The notes: generated by a model not told the origin, from the sequence alone. Positions 25,764-36,195 are shown, counted from the first letter of the stretch. The stretch: DNA of 64,000 nt from Thermoanaerobaculia bacterium (GCA_030431255.1 JAUIJL010000014.1:124001-188000), one strand, 5' to 3'. Translations and numbers: made by a program.

Positions 25764-28700
25764 CTACCACGGCTCGACGTGCTCCGGCTGTCCCTGTCCC
25801 GGCTGTCCTTGCTCTGGCTCTCCCTGCTCAGAGTTTGCGCCCGTCGGCTCCACCGCCACCGCCATGGCCGGATCGCCGAGCAGGGTCCATCCCAACAAGA
25901 TGTCGACCATCTCGGGATGCTGCTCGCCCAAACGCCGTTTGGCCTCGGTGAGAGCGCCGCCGATCGTCCAGCCACGCTCGCCCAAGAGGGGCAGGATCTC
26001 GCGCGCTAATCCGAGGTCGGATTCCGGCTCGGTCAGTGTCGCGGCGCCGAGCACCGCGGCCCCGCCTCGATCACCGCCCAACAACAGCTCATGACCCATG
26101 GTGTCGTAGGTGGGGGTGACGTAATAGGTATTCCAACAACCCCATTGGGCGAAGATCGACGGCAAGCCGTGGTTGGTCAAGCCGGCGGCGTCGTTGGTGG
26201 TGAAGAGCTGCAGGAAGGACCACAGGGTCGGACCGCTGTGTCCGAAGTAATGGGTCAGCGATACGCCGGATTCTACGCGGCTCATCAGCTCTGCTCGGGC
26301 TCCCGCGAGACCGAGATCGTCGATGTCGGCGTGGTGCACGGACCAATCCGGTCCGAGGTAACCCGCCAGCTCCGAGCTGATGTCGGCGAACGACAGGCCG
26401 GCACCGCCGTCGAAGGCGTCGCTGGCGAAGAGGGCCGCTCCGGAAGGCGTGTTCTCGGCGTAGGCCAGAATCTTGCCGATCAGAATCTCGAGCTCCTCCA
26501 CCGTGCGCACCGGCAGGCGGCCGACCGCCAGCTCCGGCAGGCCGTCGTCGTCGACATCGGCGAAGAGGGTGTCGGTGGGCGCGTATTGCACGATTGAGCT
26601 GGTGGCCGCGTAGAGGGACGGGATGAAGCTGATGGAGCCGACCCCCAGGCGGTCTTTGTAGTCGTAGGTATCGCCGCCCACCAAGAGCAGGAAGCGGGCG
26701 CCTTTGACCTCGGCGGCGAATCGCACGTAGTCGCGGATGGCGTTCGGATCCACCACGCCACCGCTGTAGATCTGGTAGAGATCGTTGACGTCGACCACCT
26801 CGACGGCGTACCCGTCCGCCCGGCGAGCGTCCGCCAAGGGCGTTATGGCCTGTCGGAAATCTCCGTGGGTGACGATCAAATAGTCGGCCGGTGTGCGGCT
26901 CGGAATCGGCAGCTTGGGCATGGACCGAACTTGCGGCCGGAGGAACGAGCCGTCGGTCGCCAGCCAATAAGTAGTGGGCTCACCGGTGCCGGCGAAGCGG
27001 GCGGTGAATCCGTTGAAACCACCGATGATCTCGAGGTCGGTCAAGCGCTCGATCGGTCCTGCTTGACCGAGCTCCCCTCGGACCTGTCGATAGACGGCCA
27101 CGTCGGCGGACGGCAGGGCGTTGACCCGCAGGTTTTCAGCAGTGTCGGATTCGAAGGTCAGCCGACCCTCGGGCGCTTCCAGGCGACGCGCGTAGGTCAC
27201 GCCGTAGGCTTCGAGGGCGACCAGATCCCAATCCCCTCCGACGTCTTGGGGTTGGTGGATCACCAGCTCGTTGTGAGCTTGCAGCAAACCCGGCGGCAGC
27301 TCCACCTCAACGGGGTAGTCCACCAAGCCGTCGAAGATCTCGTCCGCCAACAGAACCCCGTTGAGGGAGATCTGCACGTGGTGGTCGGGGCTCACCGGCC
27401 AATTCGTGACACCCCACATCTCCACCTTCAGGCTGGCCGGTCCGTCGCCGAGCACAGCGGCTTCGATCGGTAGGTCGAGGGTGGTGGTCAAGGGGGCTCC
27501 GTTGGCCAGCATCCAGCGGTCGTACCATGGGTCTCCGTTGGGCGACGCGAAGCTGTAGTCCCGGTTTTCTTCCACCCGATGGGTCGCCGGGTAGCTGTCG
27601 ATGTTGCCGGCCAGGGATTGCGGAGCGGCCGACTGTGGATCGGGACGCAGGGCGGATCGAGGATCGAGGACCAAGCGGTAGACGTTGCGATCGGTGTATT
27701 GGCTGTCGATGGCCGCACCGACGAATTCGATCACGCAGCCTTCCTGGAATCGGTCCGGGCAGCTGACGAAGATGGGCTGGGGCTCATCCCCGCGCAGCAA
27801 GGCCAGCTGGCGGCTCGGCAGGCTGCCCCATTGGGCGACGCGATCATCGGCCTCGGCGAGGTCTTGCCAGGTCACCCGGTGGACGCCGTCGGCGAAGACT
27901 CCGAGCTCGAAGTAGGGTCGACCGCTACGGTGTTGGGGTTGCTCGCCGGCTTTTTGAAGCTGGGCCTGAAGCTCTTGGGCTCGGAGCTGCCGCTCGCGGA
28001 TCTCTTGCCAGGGAATCGGCGCGCCCATGGGCAGGGCCTTGCCTTGGATACCGCGCTGGAACGGCCCGTGGAATCGCGCCGTGCCCCGGGTATCGATGTC
28101 TTCGAGCAAGAAAGCTTCGGCTTTTTGGGTCCAAAGATGCTTCTCGTCCATGGCGATGGCCAAGCGATAGGTCTGCGGCTCGATGGAATCGATGCGCCGG
28201 GAGGGCACGAATTGGTGGACCAGCTGCCACTGCTTGCCCACCCGAGCCCAGAGGTAGAAGCCCACATTGCCCGCCTCGGTGGCGGTGATCCACTCGAGGT
28301 GCAGGGTGTCGTCCGCTTGCCACGAGCTGAATGACGCCAGGGTCACCGGCAGGGCTTGGGGCTGGCTTTGGTAGCCGAAATCGGCGTCGTTGTAGTCGTC
28401 GGAATTAGTCGCCAGCACCACGTCCAGGGGCTCGTTGCCGGTGGTCAGCGTGTAGGCGGTGGAGGGCAGGGTGTCCTCGTCCACATCGACCCGATAGCTG
28501 CCGGCGGAGAGACCGGTGAAGTCGTAGGCACCGGTGGCGTCGGTGAAGGTGGTGGCCACCAACACGTCGTCGGCGGTGCCGAGCATGCCGTCGCTGCCCG
28601 GGGTGTAGAGCCGCACCAGGACGTTTTCGATGCCCGACTCGCCGGTGGGATCGCCGTCGCCGTTCTCATCTTCCCAAATGAAGTCGCCGATCGACGCCGC

Positions 28701-31700
28701 GTTGGGGGTGACCAGGGTCTCGCTGACCGTGTCGCTGACCGGAGGCAGCTCGTCGGAGTCGGCGAAGGCGGTATTGACCAAATCCGTGACGCCGAGGGGC
28801 GCGGGATTGTCGACCAAGACCTGGAAGGTGACGGTCATGATTTCCGCCGGCAGCAGATCGTAGCCGTCGGCGGTGGTGACCAGGCCCGAGGGATCGTGGG
28901 CGGCAAAGGTGCCGTTGGCCCGGGGCACGATCTCGATTTGCAGGTCGTCGACGAAGAAGAGGTCGCCGACCGCGAGGCCGGACGACAGGAAGCGCACCAC
29001 GGCGTTCGACACCAGGTAATCGCTGATGTCGTAGGAGGCGTTTTGGTACGTCGCGTCGGTCGTCACGGTGGCGCCGTCGAAGGTGTCGAGCACGTCGAAA
29101 TTGCTGCCGCCGTCGTCGGAGATTTCGACGGTCACGAAGTCGCTCGCGTTGTCGAAGGCCTCGCGGCGGTAGCTGAAGGTCAGGGTGCCCGTGGCGCCGG
29201 TGGAGAGATCCGCTTGGCGCGAGGCGCCGTTGCCGGCTCGACGAATTCTCAAGCTGTTGTCGCCGCCGTCGGCGGTGACGATGACGTCGCCTGTGGCGGC
29301 GTTGCCGTCGTCGCTGATCTCGGCCCACGGATTGGGTGCCCAATTGACGGTGCCGGTGCTGCCGGCATAACCGCCGGTTTCGAAGTCATCGGCGTAGGTC
29401 GCGGCGGTTTGGTCGACCGGGGTGGTGACCTGGCTGCTGGCGGCGACGTAGGACGAGCCCGTCGGCACGGCGTCGGTGACGGTGACGTTGTTGGCGATGG
29501 CCGAGCCGGTGTTGGTGACCACCATGGTGTAGGTCACGGTGTCGCCGGGGTTGACCGAGCCACCTCCATCGGAGGTCTTGACGATCGTCAGCAGGGGCGC
29601 GTCGCCCACGGTGACGTCCTCATCGTCTTCGGGATCGAAGGTCTTGGGCGTGTCCGCGTCTTGGGGCACGGTGCCGTCGTCGTCGATGGTGGCGTGGTTC
29701 GTGGCGCTCAGGGACGCGGTGTTGTCGTAGGTTCCGGCGCTCACCCCGGCGCCGATATCGACCACGAAGGTGACCGTGATCGAGCCTCCGGCGTCGATGT
29801 CCCAGGTGCCCCAGCCGAGGGCGTTGTCACCGACGGTGGGGTCGGTGGTGATGGTACGGGTGGCGCCCGATTCCACCACCGAGCTGCTCGCATAGGTAAA
29901 GCCCGTGGGCAAGGTGTCGGCGAGGGTCACGTCCGTGGCCGTGGCGGTGCCGGAGTTGCGCACGGCGATGGTGTAGGTCGCCTGGCCGCCGGCGGTGACG
30001 TCGGGGGTGGAGGTGTCCTTGTCGATGTCGAGGATCGGGATCGAATCCCGTTGGTAGCCGAAGTCGATGGTCAGGTCGACGCCGCCGGCCAGCACCACCG
30101 TGGCCACGGAGTCGCAGGTGACACAGCCGTTGCCTTCGTCGGGATCGTAGGTTTGGCTGATGTTGGCCGGCAAGGTGCCGGTCACCACCGTCACCGTGTA
30201 GGTGTCGTTGGCCAGATCTCCAAAGGAATAATTGCCCTCGGAGTCGGTGGTGGTGGTGGCGATCAGGGTGTTGGTGCCGTCCCGCAGCTCCACCGTGACC
30301 CCGGCGATGCCCTCTTCGGCGATCGGGTCGAAGACGCCGTCGCCGTTGTCGTCGATCCACACCGTATCGCCGATCACGCCCGGCGGCTGGACGCCGAAAT
30401 CGGCGTAGCGGATGGTGTCCCCGGCGTTGACCGTCAGGCCGGTCTCGCCGTCGGCGGTGGCGTCGGGATCGCCGGTGACGGTGGTGCTCGGCAGATCCGG
30501 ATCCGTCAGATCCATCACCACCACGTACTCGCCGGCGGGCAGGCCGTTGAATTCGTAGTTGCCCGAGCTGTCGGTGACGTCGGTGGCCACCAGGGTGTCG
30601 GTGCCGGCGTCGTAATCGCCGTCGCCGTTGACGTCGTTGTAGAGGCTGACGGTGATGTTGGCCAGGCCGATCTCGGTTTCGCTCTGCAAGCCGTCGCCGT
30701 TGTCGTCTCGCCACACGGTGTCGCCGATGATGGCGCCGGTGCCGAAGCCGAAGTCGGCGTCCTCGTGGATCTCCGCGCCCGCCAGGGTCACGGTGTAGGG
30801 ATCCGTGTCCGAGGTGGTGAGCACGTAGAGATTGCCGAAGCCGTCGGTGGGCAGGTCGGTGTCGGTGGTGTCGACGAACACGATGTAGCTACCGGCCGGC
30901 AGCAGGGACGGGAATTGGTAGAAACCCGTGGCGTCGGTGAACGTGGTGCTGACCAAGGCGTCGTCGGCGGGATCGTAGATGCCGTTGCCCGCCGTGTCCT
31001 CGTAGAGGGTGAGGGTAATGTTTTCGAGGCCGCTTTCGCCGCTGTCGAAAATGCCGTTGCCGTTGGCGTCGTTCCACACCAGATCGCCGATGGCGGCGAA
31101 TCCCACGGGTTGGTAGCCGAAATCGATCAGATCCGTGCCGGTCACGCCGTCGAGGGTCACCGACGCCGATCCGTCACACACGGTGCACAGCCCGCTCTCG
31201 TCCGGATCTTGGGTGTTCTGATAGGTGTTGGGCAGGGCAGCGGAGCCTTGCACGGCTTGCACGATGAAGTCGCCGGCGGGCAGGCCGGTGAAGCTGTAGA
31301 GACCGTCCGCGTCGGTGACGGTGGTGGCGATGAGGGCGTCTTCGGGGTCGACCACGCCGTCGCCGTCGGCATCTTCGTAGAGGTTGACCGTCACACCGGC
31401 CAGACCTTCCTCGCCGGTGTCGGTATCGCCGTCACCGTTCCAATCCGCGTACACCAAATCGCTGATGAAGGACGTGCTGGCTTGCTGGTAGGCAAAGTCG
31501 TAGGCACCGAAGATCTGACCGCCGGAGACCACCAGGGTGGAGGTGGTTTGATCGTCGACGGTGGCGTCGGGATCCACGGTTTGGGTCCAGGTACCGCCGG
31601 CGGGCAAAGTGGTGGTGTCGACCACCACGCGGTAATTGCCGTCCACCAGATCCTCGAAGAGATAGGAGCCGTCGGCGGCGGTGGCGACGGTGACGGTGGC

Positions 31701-34700
31701 GCCGTCGTCACCGTTTCCGCAGATGGTGTCCAGGCCGCAGTCCTCGAGACGCACTGTGACGCCCGCGATGCCGTTTTCGCCGGAATCTTGGGTGCCGTTG
31801 CCGTCGTGGTCTTGCCAAACATTGCCGTAGACCGCGTTGGGCACGGTGTAGCCGAAGTCGATGTTGGTGAGGTCGTCGTTGGCCGAGCTGCCGTCGTTGT
31901 TGTTGAGGGTGCCGCCGCCCTGGTTGTCGAGGGTGGCGTCGGGATCACCGGTTTGGGTGAAGGTGGAGCCGGGCAAGGTGGCGGTGGAGACCACGGCCAC
32001 ATAGTTGTCGTCGCCCAGGCCGTCGAAGAGGTAATCCCCGTTGGCGTCGGTCACCTGGGTGTCGACTAAAACGCCGTCCGCGGGATCGCCGTCGCCGTTG
32101 GGATCGGTGAAGAGCTGCACGGTCACGCCTGGGATCCCTTGCTCGCCGCCGTCTTGGGTGCCGTTGGCCGACGTGCCGCCGCCGAAGCCGTTGTCGTTCC
32201 AAACCGTGCCCGCCAAGCTGCCGGTGGGATTCAACGTCGACACCGCGTCGTCGGTGGCGTCGTTCAAGGGGGTGCCGTCGCTGAACGTGGCGCCGGTGGT
32301 GCTGCCCGTATTGGTCAGGACGGCGCTGTCGTTCTCGCCGTCGGCGTCGTTGTCGGGTGGCTCGAGGGCGGTGAAGGTCACCGAGATGGTGGTGCTCTGG
32401 CCGGTGTTCAAAGGCCCGACATCGCTCCAGCTGAGCACACCGGTATTGGCGTAAGGCGTGTTGGTAAAGCTCTGGCCGGTGATCGCCGGCGAGGCCGAAA
32501 CGAATTGCAGGAGGTCGGCGTCGTAGGTGTCGGTCACCGGCAGGGGCGAGATCGAGCTGGCCGAGGCGCCGCTGCAGGAATAGCTGGAGGTGACCCGGAA
32601 ACCCAGGGCGTCGACGAAGGAGGTGGCGCCGTCGGCTCCGCCGGTTTTGACCGAGTCGATCTCTACCGAGGCACCGCCGGCGGCGTCGAAATCGGGCCAA
32701 TCCCAGGCGTGGGAGGCGGTGACGTCGACCGCCAACAGGCCGGCATCGGCAATCGTGGTGCCGTAGGTGTTGAGGGTCGGAATCGGCAGGTTGTCGGTCT
32801 GCACGATGGCGTTGTTGGCGTAGGTGTTGATCAGCAGGAAGTCGTCGACCAAGGGGGCGTCGACGTAAAAGAAGAAAATGGCCTCGACTTGGGTGATGGC
32901 GCCCAGACCCGCGTTGACCTGGCTCGCCAGGTCGAAGGTGTCGCCTTGCAGCTGCTTGTTGCCGGGGAAGTTGGAATTGGCGTAGAGGCCGTCGGGCCCG
33001 CCGGCGCCGACCGCGTTGGTGGGCGAGGTCCATTGACCCGAGAGCTCGTTTTGCGCCCAGGTGGTGTACACGCAGGGCTCACCCCCTTGGACGTTGTTGG
33101 TGAGGGTGATGTCGTAGGTCACCAAGCCGGCCTCGGTTGCCGGATCCGACGAGGTCAAGGTTTTGGCGAGGCTGAGGGCCGGACGGAAACCGAAATCGGC
33201 GTCGTTGAACGGGCTCGCCAGGGTCGTGCCGAGCTCGAAGGCGGCAATGACCTCATCGGTGGTCAGGGTGAAACCCGTGGGCAGCTGCGGATCGTTGGTA
33301 TCGACCGCCACCAAGAAGTTGCCGTCGGGCAGGAGGTCGAAGGAGTAATTGCCGCTGCCGTCGGAGGAGGCGGTGGTGACCAGGATGTCGTCCGCGTCCA
33401 GCTCGCCGTCGCCGTCGACATCGTAGTAAAGCTCGACCGTGATGTCGGCAATGCCGGCCTCGCCGCCGTCCACCACACCGTCGCCGTCGTCGTCGCTCCA
33501 CACCAGATCGCCGATGGTGTTGGTGCCTTGGATCAGGGTGACGGTGGAATCGTCGTCGAAGGGGGGAGCGGAGCCGAATCCCACCTCGCCGGTGTTGATC
33601 ACGAACGGAGCGCCGCCGAAGGGGGAGTCCACGGTGACGTCGAAGGTCACGGAGCCGGTGCCACCCGCGGGCAAGTTATCCTGCAACCACCATTGAATGT
33701 CGGTCACGGTGGAGGCGTCGGCCGGCTCGGTCTCGGAGAAGCTGGTGCCGCCGTCGGTGGAGTAGAGGATTACGACGCCGTTGTTGGGCATGAAGCTCAG
33801 ACTCGCGGCGGCGGTGCCGGCCGCGTAGGAGGTGCCGGTGGGAATCGAGTCCCGCAGCACCAGGGGCATGGCCAAGTCCACCAGACCCGCGGGTTCGGTG
33901 CCGATATTCTCGAAGTCCATGGAGTAGGTCAGGGTTCCGCCGGGCAAGACCGAGTCGAGGTCGACGTTCTTGTCCAGGGTCACCTCGGGGGCCGAGCTAT
34001 CGAGCCGGGGCAGAGAGGCGCCGTAGTCGCCTGAGAATTTCTCATTGTCCGCCCCAGAAGCCACTTCTTGGTAAGGGGTGATCGCCACGGAGCATGGGCC
34101 CCTCAAGACCATGAAGGAGTAGACCACCGTGCCCACGCCACCGGTGTTGTCGGCGGGCAGATTCGGGTAGTAGAGCTGGTCGACAAAGTCGAGCACCAGG
34201 TCGGGCTGGCCGCCGCTGCGGCTGATGATCACCTGGGATTCGGATTTGATCAGCCGATAACAAGTGGGGTCGAAGCTCGGGTCGCCGATCGGCTGCAACC
34301 AGGCGTTGTAGTCGAACGAGAGATCGCCGTCGTTGTCGAAGCCCTTGTTGATATTGCCCAGATCGTAATTGACGCCGTTGGTCGTGATGATGCTGCCGGG
34401 CACGGCGGAGACCGGCTCGTTGAACCAGAGGCCACCGCTGGGCTCGATTTTGTTGGCGTTGGCGGAGATCTCGTTGCGCATGGTCGCCCGACGGGTGAGG
34501 TCAGCGGTGGCGCCCTCGGCGCTGGTGGTCCACATGTCGAAGGTCAGCCAAAGATCATCGTCCGGGGTGTTGGAATTGCCCCAGACCTTGTCGCCGGTAT
34601 TGTCTGGATTGCCCCGGCGGGGGTAGGTGAAATGCCAATATTGGACCTTGCACTCGCCGATGGCTAGATTGCCCACCCAACGCGCGGCGTCGGTCGCGCC

Positions 34701-35147
34701 GCCCAGGTGGGTGAAGGAGTAGGTGCCTGTGGACGATAGGTGGGGATGCTCCGCTTGAAACGCGGCGTCGGCGCTGTCGCGGCTCGGGTAGGTGCCCGGG
34801 GTGCCGGCGGAAAAATCGCCGATGAACATCTGCACATTGGTCAGCGGAACGGTGCCGTAGTTACAGGCCTTGCCGTTGACGGTGGCCACCGCCGGCGCAT
34901 AGGTCGACGGCGAGAGGACGTTGGAGTCGACCACCAGGTTGTAGGCGGCGTCGACCTCGAGGGTGAGCACCGGAGCGCCGAGCACCGGCGCCGCGAGCGC
35001 GGGGCTCAATACGAGCAGGAGCGCGATCAGGGTCCCGAACGTGGCGCGGTGTGATCCAGTGGGCCTGGGCAGAACCTGTCGATCCGTTCCCGCAAAACGG
35101 CGGAATCGTAAGAAAGAATCCTTCACATAAAGGCTTGTCGGGTTCAT
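25764..35147 (-). CDS. Giant secreted protein: DUF11-like and SdrD-type B repeats with C-terminal gingipain-like C25 peptidase
   Basis: I choose the ATG at 35147 (MNPTSLYVKDS), which has GGAG six bases upstream, giving 3127 residues. A hydrophobic export segment (LIALLLVLSPALAAPVLGA) lies near residue 50. The body contains DUF11-like units (for example LDIDKDTSTPDVTAGGQATYTI) and eight SdrD-type B repeats of the form IGDxVWxDxNGDGxxDxGExG, each with a calcium-binding Asp/Gly loop and a GxYxFxxLPxGxYxV strand. The final 450 residues are a peptidase C25 domain: catalytic His in HYFGHSG (codon 26240-26238) and Cys in AQWGCWN (codon 26138-26136), preceded by a gingipain-like region (DYLIVTHGDFRQAI). 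It would form a long calcium-stiffened stalk carrying a cysteine protease outside the cell. No LPXTG or sorting tail is visible; it ends in a Glu/Gln/Pro-rich low-complexity tail. Confidence 0.85.
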   Translation of the reverse strand: MNPTSLYVKDSFLRFRRFAGTDRQVLPRPTGSHRATFGTLIALLLVLSPALAAPVLGAPVLTLEVDAAYNLVVDSNVLSPSTYAPAVATVNGKACNYGTVPLTNVQMFIGDFSAGTPGTYPSRDSADAAFQAEHPHLSSTGTYSFTHLGGATDAARWVGNLAIGECKVQYWHFTYPRRGNPDNTGDKVWGNSNTPDDDLWLTFDMWTTSAEGATADLTRRATMRNEISANANKIEPSGGLWFNEPVSAVPGSIITTNGVNYDLGNINKGFDNDGDLSFDYNAWLQPIGDPSFDPTCYRLIKSESQVIISRSGGQPDLVLDFVDQLYYPNLPADNTGGVGTVVYSFMVLRGPCSVAITPYQEVASGADNEKFSGDYGASLPRLDSSAPEVTLDKNVDLDSVLPGGTLTYSMDFENIGTEPAGLVDLAMPLVLRDSIPTGTSYAAGTAAASLSFMPNNGVVILYSTDGGTSFSETEPADASTVTDIQWWLQDNLPAGGTGSVTFDVTVDSPFGGAPFVINTGEVGFGSAPPFDDDSTVTLIQGTNTIGDLVWSDDDGDGVVDGGEAGIADITVELYYDVDGDGELDADDILVTTASSDGSGNYSFDLLPDGNFLVAVDTNDPQLPTGFTLTTDEVIAAFELGTTLASPFNDADFGFRPALSLAKTLTSSDPATEAGLVTYDITLTNNVQGGEPCVYTTWAQNELSGQWTSPTNAVGAGGPDGLYANSNFPGNKQLQGDTFDLASQVNAGLGAITQVEAIFFFYVDAPLVDDFLLINTYANNAIVQTDNLPIPTLNTYGTTIADAGLLAVDVTASHAWDWPDFDAAGGASVEIDSVKTGGADGATSFVDALGFRVTSSYSCSGASASSISPLPVTDTYDADLLQFVSASPAITGQSFTNTPYANTGVLSWSDVGPLNTGQSTTISVTFTALEPPDNDADGENDSAVLTNTGSTTGATFSDGTPLNDATDDAVSTLNPTGSLAGTVWNDNGFGGGTSANGTQDGGEQGIPGVTVQLFTDPNGDGDPADGVLVDTQVTDANGDYLFDGLGDDNYVAVVSTATLPGSTFTQTGDPDATLDNQGGGTLNNNDGSSANDDLTNIDFGYTVPNAVYGNVWQDHDGNGTQDSGENGIAGVTVRLEDCGLDTICGNGDDGATVTVATAADGSYLFEDLVDGNYRVVVDTTTLPAGGTWTQTVDPDATVDDQTTSTLVVSGGQIFGAYDFAYQQASTSFISDLVYADWNGDGDTDTGEEGLAGVTVNLYEDADGDGVVDPEDALIATTVTDADGLYSFTGLPAGDFIVQAVQGSAALPNTYQNTQDPDESGLCTVCDGSASVTLDGVTGTDLIDFGYQPVGFAAIGDLVWNDANGNGIFDSGESGLENITLTLYEDTAGNGIYDPADDALVSTTFTDATGFYQFPSLLPAGSYIVFVDTTDTDLPTDGFGNLYVLTTSDTDPYTVTLAGAEIHEDADFGFGTGAIIGDTVWRDDNGDGLQSETEIGLANITVSLYNDVNGDGDYDAGTDTLVATDVTDSSGNYEFNGLPAGEYVVVMDLTDPDLPSTTVTGDPDATADGETGLTVNAGDTIRYADFGVQPPGVIGDTVWIDDNGDGVFDPIAEEGIAGVTVELRDGTNTLIATTTTDSEGNYSFGDLANDTYTVTVVTGTLPANISQTYDPDEGNGCVTCDSVATVVLAGGVDLTIDFGYQRDSIPILDIDKDTSTPDVTAGGQATYTIAVRNSGTATATDVTLADTLPTGFTYASSSVVESGATRTITTDPTVGDNALGWGTWDIDAGGSITVTFVVDIGAGVSAGTYDNTASLSATNHATIDDDGTVPQDADTPKTFDPEDDEDVTVGDAPLLTIVKTSDGGGSVNPGDTVTYTMVVTNTGSAIANNVTVTDAVPTGSSYVAASSQVTTPVDQTAATYADDFETGGYAGSTGTVNWAPNPWAEISDDGNAATGDVIVTADGGDNSLRIRRAGNGASRQADLSTGATGTLTFSYRREAFDNASDFVTVEISDDGGSNFDVLDTFDGATVTTDATYQNASYDISDYLVSNAVVRFLSSGLAVGDLFFVDDLQIEIVPRANGTFAAHDPSGLVTTADGYDLLPAEIMTVTFQVLVDNPAPLGVTDLVNTAFADSDELPPVSDTVSETLVTPNAASIGDFIWEDENGDGDPTGESGIENVLVRLYTPGSDGMLGTADDVLVATTFTDATGAYDFTGLSAGSYRVDVDEDTLPSTAYTLTTGNEPLDVVLATNSDDYNDADFGYQSQPQALPVTLASFSSWQADDTLHLEWITATEAGNVGFYLWARVGKQWQLVHQFVPSRRIDSIEPQTYRLAIAMDEKHLWTQKAEAFLLEDIDTRGTARFHGPFQRGIQGKALPMGAPIPWQEIRERQLRAQELQAQLQKAGEQPQHRSGRPYFELGVFADGVHRVTWQDLAEADDRVAQWGSLPSRQLALLRGDEPQPIFVSCPDRFQEGCVIEFVGAAIDSQYTDRNVYRLVLDPRSALRPDPQSAAPQSLAGNIDSYPATHRVEENRDYSFASPNGDPWYDRWMLANGAPLTTTLDLPIEAAVLGDGPASLKVEMWGVTNWPVSPDHHVQISLNGVLLADEIFDGLVDYPVEVELPPGLLQAHNELVIHQPQDVGGDWDLVALEAYGVTYARRLEAPEGRLTFESDTAENLRVNALPSADVAVYRQVRGELGQAGPIERLTDLEIIGGFNGFTARFAGTGEPTTYWLATDGSFLRPQVRSMPKLPIPSRTPADYLIVTHGDFRQAITPLADARRADGYAVEVVDVNDLYQIYSGGVVDPNAIRDYVRFAAEVKGARFLLLVGGDTYDYKDRLGVGSISFIPSLYAATSSIVQYAPTDTLFADVDDDGLPELAVGRLPVRTVEELEILIGKILAYAENTPSGAALFASDAFDGGAGLSFADISSELAGYLGPDWSVHHADIDDLGLAGARAELMSRVESGVSLTHYFGHSGPTLWSFLQLFTTNDAAGLTNHGLPSIFAQWGCWNTYYVTPTYDTMGHELLLGGDRGGAAVLGAATLTEPESDLGLAREILPLLGERGWTIGGALTEAKRRLGEQHPEMVDILLGWTLLGDPAMAVAVEPTGANSEQGEPEQGQPGQGQPEHVEPW
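28450..33520 (-). repeat. Eight SdrD-type B repeats in the giant protein
   Basis: The units begin IGDLVWSDDDGDGVVDGG, LAGTVWNDNGFGGG, VYGNVWQDHDGNGTQDSG, FISDLVYADWNGDGDTDTG, AIGDLVWNDANGNGIFDSG, IIGDTVWRDDNGDGLQ, VIGDTVWIDDNGDGVFDP and SIGDFIWEDENGDGDPTG. They are diverged at the protein level, so this is an old domain array and not a recent DNA duplication. Boundaries are approximate. Confidence 0.75.
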
Positions 35148-35162
35148 TCGAGGCTCCAACAT

Positions 35163-35599
35163 TCATATTTTCCTATCGTGCACGGAATAGCCGGTTGCGT
35201 TCACGCAATCGGTTCAAGTCCTGCGATCCACGAAGCAGAGAGCGGCTCGGCGCTGAGCAAGAGGGGGAGGGAACGACGAAAGCCGGACGAGCCGACAAAA
35301 AGATCCTGAAAAGATTCCTGAAAAATATCGACGCAGCAGCCGGATCGCTCAGCATCCAGCGGGACATCGGTGGGGACCATTAGCTGGGCCGACACAGTTT
35401 AAGGATACCCTTCGCAAGGCTAAGGATCAATGGTTTTAGCCTATTGGACTTTCCGCTGTGTGTTCCGCCGGTCCTGCCGATCTGTGTCTTTCCCGCTGTG
35501 TCATTCCACTGCGGCTCGCGGTCATTCAGCAGTGCGAAGGCCCCTATTCTCTTTAAATAGAGGCGAGGGGGAAGCCGAAAAATATAACCCGACCTTTAA
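35163..35599. other. 437-bp gap without a recognised gene
   Basis: This gap holds the upstream region of the giant gene and the end of the ribbon-helix-helix gene. It contains the direct repeat CGCTGTGT (35454 and 35494 areas) and a weak CTCT-TTAAAT-AGAG inverted repeat near 35560. No tRNA, riboswitch or coding frame is convincing. Confidence 0.5.
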
Positions 35600-36157
35600 T
35601 CAAGAACCGGAGTCTCCCCCTCCGAAAATCTCCCGAGCTTGTTGGTGCAAGCGCTCTTGGGCGGCTTCCACCTCGCGCAGGGCGTCACGCAGCCGCTCGA
35701 GCTCGTCGGCCCGGACTTTCAGGCCTTCGCGAATGAAGAGCGCTGCGGCCTCGGAGCGGCTTTTGACCGCGCCGGTTTTGACCCAGGCGTCCAGGTTGTC
35801 GCGGGTTGCTTCGTCCACTCGCACCATGACCACTTGATCCCGGTGGGTTTCTTTCATTTCCTCGGCGCTCGCCTTCAGGTCCGGGGACACGCAGACCACT
35901 TTGATGCCACCGTTCTCACCGCCGATTTCGACCTTGAGGTTTTCCAGGTCGTCGAGGCCGAGATCCCCGATGTTGATCTCGTCCAGGCCGTCGATGTCAT
36001 TGATGCCGATGTAGACGCCGTGCTCGGAGAGGCGGCTGCGGATTCGTTGCCAGAGACTCGGTTGCCGGGTTTCCTGGTGGTCTTGCTCGCCGTGGGATTG
36101 TGCTGAGCCGTTCGACGCTGTGTGGTTTTTTTTGGTGTGGGTTTCTTCGGTGGTCAT
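35600..36157 (-). CDS. Ribbon-helix-helix DNA-binding protein with coiled-coil tail
   Basis: I choose the ATG at 36157 (MTTEETHTKK), which follows AGGAG, giving 185 residues. Residues 1-35 are polar and His-rich. Residues 50-85 carry an Asp/Gly/Asn-rich segment (INDIDGLDEINIGDLGLDDL). Residues 109-150 match a ribbon-helix-helix pattern: strand VVMVRVDE, helix ATRDNLDAWVKTG and helix SRSEAAALFIREGLKV. Residues 148-177 form an amphipathic helix, likely a coiled coil. Two palindromic sites 40-75 bp upstream suggest it represses its own gene. It is not part of a toxin-antitoxin pair, as no partner gene is adjacent. The function beyond DNA binding is unknown. Confidence 0.65.
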   Translation of the reverse strand: MTTEETHTKKNHTASNGSAQSHGEQDHQETRQPSLWQRIRSRLSEHGVYIGINDIDGLDEINIGDLGLDDLENLKVEIGGENGGIKVVCVSPDLKASAEEMKETHRDQVVMVRVDEATRDNLDAWVKTGAVKSRSEAAALFIREGLKVRADELERLRDALREVEAAQERLHQQAREIFGGGDSGS

Positions 36158-36195
36158 GGTGCGCTCCTTGTTGCTCGTGATGCCTATGGTAACTC

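Noticed and set aside
28356-32069. Plus-strand open frame of 1237 residues
   Set aside because: It is the antisense of the SdrD repeat region, with a Gly/Val-rich, low-complexity translation and no recognisable domain; the opposite strand is clearly coding.
32139-34034. Plus-strand open frame of 631 residues
   Set aside because: It is antisense to the DUF11 and B-repeat region, with the same compositional artefact.
35196-35230. GGTTCAAGTCC resembling a tRNA T-loop
   Set aside because: The flanking bases do not form a 5-bp T stem, and no acceptor or anticodon arm can be built around it.
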